Positions 47,201 through 59,110 of a stretch of DNA of 64,000 bases are shown piece by piece. The notes beneath the pieces are model-generated. The model did no database searches. It saw nothing but the letters and a program-made list of their open reading frames with translations, and was not told the origin of the DNA. The stretch covers positions 5,131,978-5,195,977 of the forward strand of contig NW_023998414.1 of NCBI RefSeq assembly GCF_014805625.2. The letters are read 5' to 3'. A program made the position numbers and the translations under genes. Position 1 is the stretch's first letter, and every line of letters begins with the position of its first letter. The DNA is from Glossina fuscipes. Taxonomy: Eukaryota; Arthropoda; Insecta; Diptera; Glossinidae.

Positions 47201-48501
47201 CATAGCAAGTGTAAACACCGGCATCATTGAAATTTACCTGCTCTATTTTTAAGTCACCTGAGGGCATTACGGAATAACGACCACCGGTCAATTCTAGGCC
47301 ATTGCGTATCCATTTCACTTGAGGCTTGGGTGCACCAAATACTCGACAACGCATTGTAATGTCTTTACCATCTACTGTGGCTTCCTTACGTGGCGGTTCT
47401 TCAATTTCTGGTGGTAAAGCCAACACGTTCAAATAGACATCTTTGTAGACATAACCCAAGGAATTGGTAGCATTGCAACCATAGTTACCAGTGTCTTTCT
47501 TCACCAAATCACTCAATATAATGCGATTAGTTTCTACGGTGCGTCTGGTATTGGGTGGCGACTCACTAATCGGTTTACCATTGTGTATCCAATGTATAGT
47601 GGGTTCTGGGAAACCAACGGCCTCGCAACGGAACTCAACAGTCTCATCTTCGGCAGCATTTTGTATTTCCGGTTCGACAGTGAAATATGGTATGGCATGA
47701 ATTTTTAAATTAATCGAATACGATTGAGCATTTCCTACACCATTGGAGACGTCGCAGGTGTAAGAGCCGGCATCGTCGAAATTCACATGACGTATAACTA
47801 GTGATTTACCATAATGACCTTGGGTAATTCGATCACTCCAATTTATAGGTTGACCATCTTTTGACCAAACCGTTTGTGGTAGAGGTGTACCGCCATATAT
47901 GCAAAACAATTCAACACGCTTGCCTCGTAAAGCGACTTCATTTTTTCTAGTAACGTATTGACGTTTAGGGGCATTTTTGTTTTGACCCGCACTAATACCC
48001 GTTTGTTTAACATCCAGGAGTACCCGATTACCTATTTTATATTCATTACGAAATACAGAAGTTGCTGAACAAGCATAATAAAAATCATCCGAAGCATCAT
48101 CGCGAGTTACATTCGAAAACCACAAAGTACCCTCAGGATCTAAAGTCATGCGTGAATTGTTAATCGATTTAATGCCACCATCAATGGATTGTTGTATTAA
48201 CCAGTTAACTGTAGGCTTGGGCCAACCGTCCGGTGCCTCGCATTGCAACGAAAATGGTTCACCCTCATTGGCTTCCACCGTCTTGGCAGCTTCATCTTTG
48301 AAAGCATTCAATTCTGCCTTACGCACGAAAACCGAATTGGAGGTAGCTATACCGTATTCATTTTCGGCGAAACATTGATATTGACCCAAATCCTCGTCTT
48401 TAGGCGAAGTTATAACCAATGTACCACGTCCGGGCTGTTGCAGCATACGATTATCATATGCCTGCCAATCAAACTTTTTGCCATTTTTTATCCAACGATA
48501 T
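35107..48501 (-). CDS. Nrg: Neuroglian, L1-family adhesion protein (5' incomplete)
   Basis: Single-pass L1-CAM adhesion protein of epithelia, glia and neurons. Exons (minus): 48501-46265, 46198-45622, 45517-45353, 45284-44907, 44836-44736, then either 38489-38437 (short tail) or 35294-35107 (neuronal tail); all GT-AG, phases match. The protein seen is 1169 or 1214 aa. Ig domains run from mid-Ig1 (YRWIKNGKKFDWQAYDNRML) to about 46870. Five FN3 domains follow, starting near 46868, 46580, 46198, 45900 and 45517. The membrane helix (GWFIGMMLALAIIIILF) is at about 45080-45000, followed by RRNRGGKYDVHDRE, the FERM-binding region of L1 proteins. The ankyrin-binding SFIGQY is present in both tails. 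The signal peptide and first half of Ig1 (about 55-60 aa) are not found in 48.5-64 kb and probably lie beyond the window. Confidence 0.96.
35295..38436. other. Interval between the two Nrg last exons
   Basis: It contains the 3'UTR and poly(A) region of the non-neuronal transcript; on the minus strand AATAAA lies within 15 nt of the short-form stop (plus-strand 'tttatt' at 38423-38428). Long A runs on the plus strand (U runs in the transcript) lie near 37386-37400, 37691-37730 and 37811-37830. A mariner remnant lies at 36035-36295. No other gene is seen. Confidence 0.6.
36035..36300 (-). mobile_element. Mariner transposase remnant (C-terminal half)
   Basis: The minus strand reads LDVLYYDLLEPNESMTS, which matches the mariner VYYELLxPxESITGD region just before the second catalytic Asp. 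After a deletion or frame change it reads KDFKDQVLFLYGIHMICKRW and QKAVADD, which matches the end of the transposase (FFRxGIxxLPERWxKVVxxDG). It is broken by deletion and frame shifts. The decayed N-terminal half may continue to about 36780, but I could not align it securely. Confidence 0.6.
38437..38489 (-). CDS. Nrg: Nrg non-neuronal last exon (Nrg167 tail)
   Basis: Acceptor AG at 38491-38490; with G from the common exon it reads GMNEDGSFIGQYGRRGL then TGA at 38439-38437. This is the ubiquitous short tail, one residue off the Drosophila form (KGL to RGL). It lies 6.2 kb downstream of the common exon and 3.1 kb before the neuronal exon, the same order as in Drosophila. Both tails duplicate the ankyrin-binding DGSFIGQY segment. 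Confidence 0.92.
39512..39638 (-). repeat. tRNA-derived SINE-like element, copy C
   Basis: Minus strand: GGGTTTAGATCTCCATGTGG, then 'ttcactttagtcatagttat', 'gtgctcagccggtaaaagca', 'caacacttacc' and 'ggacacacacc'. The block order matches copies A, B and E. The T-loop is decayed. Confidence 0.55.
39913..40140 (+). repeat. tRNA-derived SINE-like element, copy B
   Basis: GCAGGTTCAAATACCAGTGC at 40024-40043 has a TTCAAAT T-loop and a short stem. It is followed by 'ttcactttggtcgtaacgct', 'aagtgaacgcttagtcgctt' and 'tacacatccattatgctgc'. A tRNA-like 'tagcggctatcaag' precedes it. Exact ends, target-site duplication and tail were not resolved. Confidence 0.55.
41320..41480 (+). repeat. Dispersed repeat copy
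   Basis: 'gtttgtctgtccgtctgtcc', then 'aacaggccgcaaatttttga', 'tgatgaaatttggctgac'. The head is the reverse-complement orientation of the CAGACGGACA block; related copies lie at 43905 and 54140. Confidence 0.45.
41610..41800 (-). mobile_element. Mariner transposase remnant (N-terminal end)
   Basis: The minus strand reads RNFRHIFLYYFRKNYSMCME, then RQCQNWFA, a stop, then FQSSNFDLEDVVRSGRPVGA and DDDNIKA. Mariner transposases have the same order: FRHxLLYYFRKGKNA, TCQNWFAKFRSGxFDLEDAPRSGRP, DDDxIKAL. A small deletion, frame shifts and a stop make it dead. It resembles the copy at 1180 but covers a different part. Confidence 0.75.
42625..43035 (-). CDS. Candidate small two-exon gene, unknown family
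   Basis: Exon 1 (43035-42873) reads from ATG: MSISYNFGANNTRSAVIALS to FVDAVLSLYELEPTFRCI. The donor GTAAGG starts at 42872. After a 75-nt intron ending in CAG (42798), exon 2 (42797-42625) continues in frame: FKGHIKNFCLLLGFALYIIV, RLSERCHSMKEDVEKVKNCI, ending LPETV-stop. The predicted protein is 111 aa with one hydrophobic segment and a charged helical C-terminus. The frame stays open upstream of the ATG to 43104, so a further 5' exon is possible: an ATGTTTTCCAAAGTTCGC start with a GTAAGT donor lies near 43183-43157. The gene is on the Nrg strand inside an Nrg intron. I recognise no homologue. Evidence is codon-like composition, small-intron size and phase. Confidence 0.4.
43855..44060 (+). 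repeat. Dispersed repeat copy
   Basis: 'ttattatactgatcgtttcg', 'gcttgtctgtctgtctatct', 'cagacctgaaaatatttgga' and 'tgaaatttggtacactggtc'. It is the same family as 41320-41480. Confidence 0.45.
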
Positions 48502-51500
48502 CTGTTAGCATGAAAAGAGAATAGAAAGGAAAGAATTTTTTTTCTTTAATAATTTTCACCAAAATAGAAAGCACATTGTATATCCCCCCCATCATTAACC
48601 CTTTTATTCAGATGTCAATTCATTAATCTTTACAACAAAATACCGAAACCCAGTTTCAAGCGTATTCCTCAACTATAGTCAAATAAGTAATGTAACCATC
48701 AATACGTTTGTGCTTGTGTGCATTTGTCTGCCTGTTTATCTATAACATAACGATTTATTCGATTGCCTTGTCCATTAGCTTTACCTCCCATTGACCCACA
48801 AACTCAAACCTAAATATTAAAAAGAGCTTTACCATCAACCGTCAACCGTTAACCATCAACCATTTACGTGTAGCAGCAAATTCGTTTAGAGAAATTCATA
48901 AGCACTGATATCTGAACATTGTAAACATTAATTCGATGCTGGTCCTTAAAAGTCTCGTTCATTTAGATTAGTTAGTGAATAGCGTTTTTAAGGAAACGTA
49001 TAAAATTTTTGCGCAATTGTTCGCAGAATTCCATAGAAGACCGAAAATCGAAAATTTCATTTTCAAGGACTGTTCTAATATTAATGCATAAATGAATGTA
49101 TAGCGCTCGGGGCGAGAGATACTCGCAGTGAACAAGTTTATAAATTTTGAAACAATATGATAGGAAAGCATACGCGTAGACAGAGAGAGTGTCGACGGAT
49201 GGTTTATACACATTTGCAATTCTGTCCATCATGGCTTTTATACGATGGGATAGGCAATGTGTATGAATTAGCATACAATGAATATTGAATTCGGATGAGC
49301 TTAACTTTCTTTTTTAATATGCATTAAGTTTCTCTCACTCATTTGAAAAATGGCATTCATTTTTTAAATAAAACCTTAAACATGCGAACGCATATAGCGT
49401 TGAATGTTCGGCAAACTTTTTTATAAATTGTAATATAACCTTTATCGAGGTAATCGAGGACATTCGCTTTTCATAGCAAGCTCCCTAATTGCGAATCGAT
49501 CAATAATGTGTAACAAATCTTGTTCGGTGATACACTCAGATTTGTTTTTGTGCGGTGAATAAGGATCGCATAACCGCAGAAGAGTGTATTAGACGTCGGA
49601 AGACTCCCAGGCCTATTGGACGTACAAATGAATTATGTAAATCGATTGAAATTGATTGCTTAACTAATCGTCTGAAATATTGGATACACTTAGATAGTCT
49701 CAGACATTAGTATTTGTACAGCATAAGTTGTTTCAGCTATTTGTCAAGCTATCATTGGGAGTGAAGTGAAGTGTAGAGAGATGCATGTCATTTATGGCAT
49801 TTCATTTGTTTTCTTTTGTTTTCTTTTCTTTTCAATTTTCAACTAAACTAAACTCGACAGAATGTAATTAAGCGCTACGAAAATGATTGAGTTGGTTCGG
49901 CAAGGGTGATCCGCGATTTAATCTTCAATTTGATCTGAAAGCATTTCCCAATTGCTATGTAGTGTAGCATAAATTCAAAGTCATTATCGCCAGTAATACT
50001 ACGACTTCTCAGACAGTAATAGCAAATTATGCAATAAAGTTGAACTTTGGCGTCCTATTACATTAGTGCGTGAGGTAATAATAGCAACTCACATTACATT
50101 TTGGATACATGGTCTCACTTCCACCTAACGAATGTATGTTTTTAATTATGTTTATAATGATGTTTATAAGTAATTGTTATAGTATGATTGTATACCTATT
50201 GACACACTTTATATCCATCGACTTGTATTTCGGACGGTTAAGCAATATATGTCAACCTAAGCACGTTGCTGGAGCGACAGACTAATAATGATCGAGCTTC
50301 TTAAATACAAATAAAGATAGCTTTTAATCATACAGTATGACGAGCATATTTATTTCAGTGTACTGCAGATTTGACCTCCTCGTCCGAATAGTACCGGTTC
50401 AGATTGTTGCGGGCATTTTTAACAGGCTAAAGGTTTTGCACAGTCGTAGATATGCGAAGACGGGTCGGGGACAATTTTCCCTCGAAACTAAGCGCTAACT
50501 ACCGCAAAGGCATCCGCCATCTATCCGGTAAAAGGCAAACAGCTATAGACCGCGATGGTTGAATCTTTTGATTATTAACTTTGCTAACAACAATGTTTTC
50601 ATCAAAAAACATTAATTTTCAAAGCATTGCTACCCCGGAAGATCCTCTTCGAGGCTTTATACCCCACGATTCCATTTTCATTCAACTTCTTTTTGGAATC
50701 TCTTCACTCAATATTTTAACATTTGAATAATAGTTTTTTTGAGTTGATAACACACAAAACGAGTACAAACAGTCGGATAAAGTCAATTATTAAATGCCAT
50801 TTTTGATGACATCAATAAAAATTATATCTCGTACCTTGATGTGAAGGGGCAAGCGAACCTTTAAAGGGTAGGTGATATAAAAGGTGAGCTAATATGAAAC
50901 TGATTTTCTTACTATGCAGATTATTATTCATTACCTATTGTCATCATAAGGTATATCATTGTTGCCATATAGGGGCATATTTTTCATAACAATTCTTAGA
51001 GCGATAAAGATACAAAGACCGAGACTTGTGTGATTTCCGAATATAGTGCAATTATTTTCGATGTCAAATTGCTATCATTGAACCATTTGTCTAAAATTGA
51101 AAATATTAGTCATTATTTTTCCTAAGAACAATTATGTGGAGGTTCATCCGAGTCAGTTATCGAACTTTATGAAGGAAATTTCAAAGTTGCATTTTTTTTT
51201 TTCCATAGAAGAGCTTCTCAAAATAAGATATTATTTGAGAAGTGATTGCAGAATCTAATGCAATCTAAGCCATTTTCAACAGCATCCGCCAGTGTATTCA
51301 ATTTCGTTAAAATAAGTCAAATTTTACGAGGATTAGCTCTCGGGAACTGACATCAGGCAGGCAGAGAGATAAACTTAAATCAATTTAGAATTTGAGATTG
51401 AATCGATCGATATAATAAAAGGGGTCTTTTTCGTGATAGCTCAGGCCCTCCTTAATTAACTCAGCATAGCTTTGCATCACAAATCGCGTGGTCTCTTTAA

Positions 51501-51965
51501 AACTATTCGACTTTTGTGGAACTTATATAAATACATTCTGTGTAAAAGTTAAGTAATTTTTTCAAAGGAATGGTGCCACCTATTAATGGGTTTTTTTAGT
51601 TAGAAAAGTGCATCCTTCATTTCTATGCGTTAGAGAATATTTCACAAATTCTTTAAAATGAAATTAAGATTAATATTAGACTTAGTCTTTTATTAAATCC
51701 GTTAGATAATGAAAATGCATCCAAACGTGTCATTGGTTGTGATAAGGTGAAGCACACTTGTATGTGTGTATCATTTAATGTAAACTGTAAACAGCTTTAC
51801 AGTATTTTTGAAAAATTAATAAAAATGTTGACCTTTTTACTGACTCCTGAGCTGCTGCTGCTAAGAATTTTGTTGTCCAGGATGAATGACTACTAAATCG
51901 AGTAAGTAATATGTCTATCTCTCGTTGGTTTCCATATTGTTATTACAAATTTTTTACTAGTTGCT

Positions 51966-52039
51966 TTCATGCATCATCATTATCATTATCATTATCGTCG
52001 TCATCACTATCGTCATCGTCATTGTCGTCGTCATCTCAA
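51966..52039 (+). repeat. (ATC)n/(GTC)n microsatellite
   Basis: Degenerate CATCATTAT and CGTCGTCAT trinucleotide units over about 70 bases; no coding frame extends beyond it. Confidence 0.85.
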
Positions 52040-53238
52040 TTGTAAGTGGGATTGTAACGTTATTATTACGCTAGAATGCTTGTTCGGTTCATAAGTTTCA
52101 GACAATTTACTATAAAATTAATATAAATTCTTACAGAGTTCATTTTAGGTTTAACAAGCACTAGTGGTTTCTGTGGTTGCAAACATTTAAATTATTTTTA
52201 ATACAGATGATTTTCATTTTTCATTTTTTATTTATTTATTATTACATGTTTTTTTTTTATTTTTATTTATTTTTTTTATTATTTTTCTTATCCGGCTTTT
52301 CTCTATAAGAAATTTTATTTTCTTCTTCTTAAGAGCCAAGAAAAAGAAAAAAAACTTTTCCATATATTAATTATGCAAATTTAGAAAGACCAAGTTGGAG
52401 GTATTTTATATAATGCACATGTTTTTTTTTTTTTTTTTTTTTTTGCTGTAGTTTTCAACGGTTTTTCTTTTTTTTGTTTTTTCTTGCTTACCAGTTTATA
52501 GGTTAAGCACATATAAAGCACAGGAAATACATAATGGGAATTAAACGAGGTTTATTTCATTTTGTATGCGTTATATTGTTACATATATGCAAAAGTAATT
52601 GTTATTAATTGTTTCAAGAAATTAGGAAGACAGAGAGATGAAGAAGCAAAAAATAAAAAATAAAAAAAAGTTATAGTTATATAAGTTGAGGCGTACAATT
52701 AAACACTCTCGCTCTAACTAGGGATTGTTTCGTTCGTGAACTTGCTTGGTTGGTTCTGATTAACTCTTTTTCTTTTCTCTTTTTTTTTTTTTTAAATATG
52801 TTTGCATGCGAACCGCGCCCACTTGAAGTTCTTTATTGCAAAGTCGACTCAAACTATTCTCATGCCGATCGCGCATATAAATAACATTTTTTTGAATGTT
52901 ACAGATGCTATGACCGAATTATAATGTTTTTTAGTCTAAAAAACAAAATGAAGCATACATTTAATTGAGCGCATTATGCACTTTACCCTAAGGAGGAACA
53001 CTTGAAGCAAACAAAAAGTTCAATCTTAAATTAGCTCAAGCTTTTCATAATTTTAATTAAATAATTACAATTTGAAGCTAATATGACGTACAAAAAAAAA
53101 AAAAAAGAACAACTGAGAAATATATGCTCGACAAATATTCGATATTTACAGGCAGCTTTAAGGTCTACGGTTCCTTTATACACTGAGTCGATTCTTTTAC
53201 TATTTACAATAATCGAATTAGATGAGTGTCGTCTGCTT

Positions 53239-53239
<1 letters not shown>

Positions 53240-53277
<38 letters not shown>
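53240..53277 (+). repeat. Poly(A) tract
   Basis: About 37 consecutive A. No retrocopy body or target-site duplication is recognisable upstream. Confidence 0.85.
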
Positions 53278-53280
<3 letters not shown>

Positions 53281-54054
53281 AGTATTTAACTTTGATAAAA
53301 GCGGATCTTATGGGAATGTTTCTCGCTATGTGTTACCGTTATAAATTTTAAGTCTAGCATAGAAGTTAAGTTTCGCGCGTTCATTGCTTTCAATTTAATT
53401 TTCGAAGGCAGGAGCAAATTATTGTTTTTGCCCAAACTAAGTCAGGTTTCGCGAGATAATTAACTCTTGCAAGGAAACATGCATTCGGTCCATGCAGGAA
53501 CATTCTACCGCGTGTCTTTTTTGCGAAGGCCTCTTTTCGCCAACTTGAACGTACGTGAACTGGTTTTTCTAAAACCGTTTCCACCAGCACAACACTTTTC
53601 CGCTGCTTTCAGTATGGTCTCGGATCAAAATTTTTAAAGAGGAGAAAGTAAAAGCTCTTGTAACTCTACATTATTTGTGGCATAAGATTAGTGTTCGAGA
53701 TATGGTCACTACAAGTTTTATAAGAGCTGAAGTTCTTGCTTAAATAAATAACGATGGCATAAAAGGAACCATGTGAACGACTACAGTGGATTTACAATTT
53801 TGTACAGATATTCTGCAAGTTCAGCCCAATCCCTATTTAATTAATGAAATAACTTGCGTATATTATATGTGTTAGTAGTTCGATACGATGGATATCAAAA
53901 TTTCCCCCTATGGCAAGTATAACTTTTCGCATACATTGTAAATATTAATAGTGAAATGCACGTCGACTATTCGAATAATTCTCGTAATAGTTTTCCCATA
54001 ATTTTTATACCCACTCTTGTAAGAAGGGGGTATACTAATTTCCTCTTTTCCCGT

Positions 54055-54310
54055 AATATATGTAACACGCAAAAAGAAGTTTCAGAGACGCTGTAAATTA
54101 TATATATTCTTGATCAGCGTGGGAATTTGCTTTGATTAAGCCATGTCTGTCTGTCCGTTTGTTTGTGTGTTGTGTGTTTTCGGTATTCTCCTGGTCGCAA
54201 AAATGAATTCAAATTTAGTAGAAATATTGGCAGTTTGTGCACGCAGGTTGGTATTGAAAATGAGCTTAATTGGTCAGAGCAGAAGGGCGCAGCGCGCGAA
54301 TATAAGTTTC
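54055..54310 (-). repeat. Dispersed repeat copy
   Basis: Read on the plus strand: 'tatattcttgatcagcgtgg', 'gccatgtctgtctgtccg', 'ctcctggtcgcaaaaatga' and 'gcacgcaggttggtattgaa'. This is the reverse complement of module two at 540-850 (ATCAGCAATATA, CAGACGGACATG, 'caggagaatg', 'caacctgcgtgc'). Confidence 0.55.
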
Positions 54311-55373
54311 CTACTTGTTCTATTTATTAATAGCAGTGATATTTCCGATCGATCGCAAACACATTCACGTTTATCCATAACAGCGCGCAATGAGTGTGGT
54401 AAGCCGTTCCCGCGAACATTTATAAATTATTATGAGTGATCGATATTTATGCCTTAAAAACATTGACGATCTGTATCCAGGGCTTAAACCTTTTCCTTAA
54501 TGAACTTTGCATTTCGAGTATTGTAATGAAATGTTTTAAATTAAAGATTGAAGAGACCTGATCTAAATAAATTTGTATTAAGAAATAAGAAAGAAAAAAA
54601 AAGCAAAAAGTTTTTCTATGCCGAATAAATGCTTTATTATGATAACAAACACATGCAGGCACATTCTCATTATCTCAGCAAAAAAAAAAACAAAAAAAGA
54701 AGACATTATCTACGCATACGTCTGTTAATCCCTGAACCGTGAAACTTGATTTATTCTATGCATTAGTAGTGCAAAACCGAAATGTGAGCGATGCACACAT
54801 TCTCGTATATATTGTAGACATTCATAAGGCATGTTTATCAATAGAGAGAATCATGAATTTTTATGCAAATTATACGTTTCTCAATAAATAAAATATACAA
54901 AAACCGCATCCCTTCATATAATGGAAAATAAGATGCGGTTGAGTGGAAGAGTTACTACAAAAAAATAAATAAAAAAAAAATTACATCGAGTGTCGCGTGT
55001 CAATTTCCTTTTTTTACTTTTTTATTTTTTTTATTTTTTTCGAAAAATGTGTTTTATGTATATGTCCAGCCATATTGTTGTCATACAGAATTCTTAATGA
55101 GATTGAAATCTATTCGGCTTGAAACGAATTGTTCAATGCTCGCTTTGGCTTGTTCATTTGCTTCTACCTTGTATGAAAAACAAAAAAGAAAAAATCCTAT
55201 GTGAGGAAAATAACTTTTATTAGTTTCAAATGAACTTTTTCTTAATGTCTTTTTTTCTTATATACGATAATAGCTTAACAACAGCTATGTAAGAAAGAAG
55301 ATTTTATTACATAATAGGTATACAAATAAATTTCCTCCCAGTTTGAATACAATTTAACTTGGGGCAAGAGTTT

Positions 55374-55425
55374 CGACTAGCAAATCATTGGTCGTGAGTT
55401 CAAATCTCAAGTGCGGTAGAGTTTT
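55374..55425 (+). repeat. tRNA-derived SINE-like element, copy D (head only)
   Basis: 'actagcaaatcattggtcg' then TGAGTTCAAATCTCA, a perfect 4-bp T-stem around the loop TTCAAAT, then AGTGCGGTAGAG. It is the best-preserved tRNA-like head in the family; the body is missing. It is not a complete tRNA gene. Confidence 0.5.
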
Positions 55426-55494
55426 TAATAAACCCGAAAGCCTTAGATGCTAGTGCTTTTAGACTTTAGTCTTAGAATTTATTCTCTGGCTAAA

Positions 55495-55521
55495 TTAATA
55501 ATAATAATAATAATAATAATA
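55495..55521 (+). repeat. (AAT)n microsatellite
   Basis: About nine AAT units. Confidence 0.85.
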
Positions 55522-56389
55522 ACTTTGTTTACAGCATATTTGCTGCAAAGTTTAATAATCGAAATATGTTTCATCATTATCGATTGGCTTTTGCCTTTTA
55601 TCGGGTAGCTTATGGATGTTCTCGCACTAGAAGCTTGCCGGTCGAACCATTTTCGTGCATCTTTAACTTTTGTAAATCGCCGGCCGGCTAAATATACGAC
55701 TGCATGCATCTAAGTAACTGATCATTGGAAAGATTCAGACCTGAAGAAGACGCCGAATGCAGTAAAAATTTCTCAGTTTCTCTCTTCATTTCTCTCTGAA
55801 AATTATTTCTTTCCTTTGTTTTTGCGTTGTGTTTGCGTGAAGGTTTTAAATGGTTTTCATGCCTACAATTTTCTGCTCAATATCTCACAAACGCACTTTC
55901 TAACTGTTTCGTAGCTTACTGAATTTTTATTCGAATCGTTTCCTTAACTTTAGCTGCATTTTTTTCCAGGTTAATGCAGTTAAAAACATAGGAAAAACGT
56001 AGTGGCGTAAATGACATCCATCTCTTTAAATTTAGGACCCTAAATGCTAAAGGACATCTTGTAAACAGCTTAAAATTCCGTTCCACCGTTCAACCATCAA
56101 TATTGAAATATTGGGAAAAATGAACGCGTCAGGTACGTTTTATGAAGCAATCAATCTAAGCGGAAGGAATTCATTTTTACCCTTATACATGCAATTTAAC
56201 ATTAGGCCGCCTGCCGGCTTAATATAAGAAGAATTGCCAAATAAAAATAAATTGTAAAATTATTTATCTATTTAATAATTATTTTTATCCTTATAAATGC
56301 TGCTACATAGGTTTCTATTTGTCAGGGTTTTGCTGCTTGAAAATACATCATCTGAAGATGAACTTCAATGATTTCTGAACACATCTTGA

Positions 56390-56560
56390 TGACATAACAC
56401 AGTCAACTAATCAACAATTATGATCCAATATTGGTATATTACAATATTGGATAGGCGTGGCCAATTTTTTTCATTGCTGTGTACAGATGCTACAGCATCG
56501 CCAATAGCATGTGTGTTTAATGTCTTCGTCTGATCAAGAATATATAGACTTTTTAGTGAT
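56390..56560 (+). repeat. Dispersed repeat copy
   Basis: 'acaatattggataggcgtgg' followed by 'gatcaagaatatatagac' and 'tttttagtg'; shortened copy of the family at 240 and 30655. Confidence 0.45.
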
Positions 56561-57494
56561 GATATACCTCTCATCCTTCGGTGATGAATATAAAAGTAAA
56601 TACATGTTGCCTATAAGATGCCCTAAGGCTTTATAAAATCAATGCAGGTTCTACGGTTGTGATAAGTTCACGTAGAGTAGATTTCGTTTTTATAGCTGGC
56701 AACGCCCTTCTCAGAAATATCAAGGTGACTATGATTACTCTAAAGTCATGACAGCGGGCATGCTTCATATACTTGCCTCCGTTGTGGCACTTAAGCTAAC
56801 GCATGGTTGCAATGTTGCCTGTTTGCAATCAGGAACCGTGGTATTAATATTAAGCAGGTTTATGTGCAGATATCCACGTCAAACTTTAGAAGTAGTTGTA
56901 CGTCCTTACTTCTCAATCATGTATTAAGATGAATAGAACGCAATAAAATGCTTACGCGTGCCTAACTTACATATCGCATATTACATTGAGAGCCATATAT
57001 ACAATAGTCTTGCGTAACTAAATAATTTGCAGAATTTGTGAAGCATAATTCGACATGTAACGTACAGGAAGATGAGACTATTACACTTTTTAACTTTGTT
57101 ATCTATGTAACTATTGTTGTTGTAATATTACTTAATTTCTGTCCTTAAAGTAACATTGAAACACAAATTGGATGAATTTATATGTGAGTAGTTAGTCTAA
57201 CTGCTTCTGCTTCTCCTTCTCCTTCTCCTTCTTCGTCTTTCACATTTTTATTGTTTATTTAGCGTACGCACAGTGAACCTGGCTGCAGCATGTGATTAAT
57301 TTTATATATTCGCTTTGTGCATTGCACGAAGCAGTTATTGTAAGCTGAGGTTACGAAAATTGTCTGTATTTAATCTGCTTTTGCGGCTAATTATTATGTT
57401 CGGTAACCTTAGCTTTGAATCAAAGCTCTTTGAATGTAATTTCCTTGTAAATGTATCAATTTACACAATTTATGTTAAAAGATTAATTTCCCCT

Positions 57495-57598
57495 TATGCT
57501 TATGAATATATATATATATTCATATATTCATATATATATATATATATATGAATATATATTCATATATATTCATATATTCATATATATATATATATATT
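57495..57598 (+). repeat. AT palindrome-rich microsatellite (ATATTCAT units)
   Basis: AT dinucleotides interrupted by ATTCAT and ATGAAT units. These are reverse complements of each other, so the block can fold back on itself. It is pure A/T apart from about ten C/G. Confidence 0.8.
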
Positions 57599-58309
57599 GT
57601 AGATAATTGATATTACATAATAACAATTCTTATCTCTCTTTTACATCTTTTATATATATATTCTTCCGTAAGGGAATTAAAAAAGATTATATTATTAGTA
57701 AAATGAAACTCTTTATGAAATATTTATTATTTGAAAAATGAATATCAAGTGAAAGCATTATTTCATAATGTATTTGTTTCTTCCTTCACTTAGGCCCCTC
57801 TATAAATATGAGAGAGTTTTATAAGTTGAAAGGTGAAAAGGGAAACGCACATACACACAGAGAAAGAGAAAGAACGAAAAAAAGAAAGGGGAAGAAAGAG
57901 AGAGCAAGCCACCAGAACGACAAGTAAACAGCCAGACATGAATAGGTCGGCTTTACATATAATGGGCATTTCAACGCATGACAGCCTCTCCTTCGATATG
58001 CACAAAATGTTACTCTTCTTATTCATAGCATTACTGCCCATATATATTTGTTAACTTATGTGTATCTATTTCGGGTACGTTGTCTTATAGTAGTAATAAT
58101 TCATGGATTTTGCCATATATTTTTGGACGCATACCGGCACGTAAGTATAAGTGACAGTTTGGAATCATTTGAAAAAAGCAGGCTACAAACAGGAGCTGGA
58201 ATCTTCGGCGACTTTTTCATATGACCCTTTATTTGAACGTTGGGGGTAAATTTCTTCTTCTTTGTTTTTAAATCGCTTGCAACATCCACAAGTAGGCCTT
58301 GAAATCGCG

Positions 58310-58520
58310 TTATAAATAAACATTCTTAATCAGTATTTGAAGTATTTTCAATTGATTTAGGCATGTCTATCCATCTGTCCGTGGTAAATAATTGTTTGGA
58401 CGCAAAAAATAAAAGATCGACTCTTCAAATTTGCCAAACGCTTTTGGAATTCATGCGTGTCAAAAAGGTTTGTAAAAAAAAATGGGACAAATTAATCAAA
58501 GGGACAATGCCCAACAGAAT
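58310..58520 (-). repeat. Dispersed repeat copy
   Basis: 'cattcttaatcagtatttga', 'ttaggcatgtctatccatct', 'gtccgtgg', and further on 'gggacaaattaatcaaaggg', 'acaatgccc'. It has the same order as 54055-54310, more decayed. Confidence 0.4.
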
Positions 58521-58929
58521 CTAAAAACGCCTATGGTTTCTAGACTTTTTCTCATTAAAATAATGAAAATTTTAGTAGGAGATCGCACAGCATCGAGTGT
58601 TGCAAAATTTTGGTTTTGCCCTATCACGCTTGTAAGGTAAAGATGGTGGATGTAATAAATTCGATTATATAGTCGAATATAAATTTCTTACTTATTTACT
58701 GTTTCTACTTTTTTTTTTTTTTTTTCAAAATTGCAATTTTAAAAACCGTGCGAAATCACAGATGTGTTAAACGAGCATACTGTACAACGGGGGAAAGAGG
58801 TGGCAAATATTAAACAAGACAGTTTAATTGGAATATTACACTACTTCTACACCCATTACCGAGAGATGAGGGTTATATTCATTTTGTCAAAACGTTTGTA
58901 ATGCTCAAAAGGAAGCCTGAGAGAGCCCA

Positions 58930-59110
58930 TAAAGTATGCGTTTTCTCAAATAACATCAAATTCTTAATCGATTTAAGTATATCCGCCTATCCGTATCTGG
59001 ATGACTGTCCGTCTGTGCAGTGTCTGTTGTAAAAATGCTCCCAACACAAACATTGCAAGTTCTTGCACGTAGGCTGGTATTAGCCACAATCGGGCGAAGG
59101 ACACATCTCC
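58930..59110 (-). repeat. Dispersed repeat copy
   Basis: 'ttcttaatcgatttaagtat', 'ctgtccgtctgtgcag', 'tgcacgtaggctggtattag', 'cacaatcgggcgaagga'. This is the reverse complement of the CAGACGGACA / CAACCTGCGTGC / GGCGTGTCC order at 640-800. Confidence 0.5.

Noticed and set aside
48968..49274. Overlapping minus-strand frames of 83 and 100 codons upstream of the Nrg exon
   Set aside because: No similarity to the Nrg N-terminus or to any family I know, no donor in phase with the acceptor at 48502, and overlapping frames typical of chance.
55374..55425. Possible tRNA gene
   Set aside because: Only a T-arm and part of an anticodon-arm-like region are present; no acceptor stem or D-arm. It fits the SINE-like family instead.
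55479..55709. Minus-strand frame beginning MHAVVYLAGRRFTKVKDARK
   Set aside because: It looked protein-like, but no family was recognised and there is no adjoining exon; the end runs into an AAT microsatellite.
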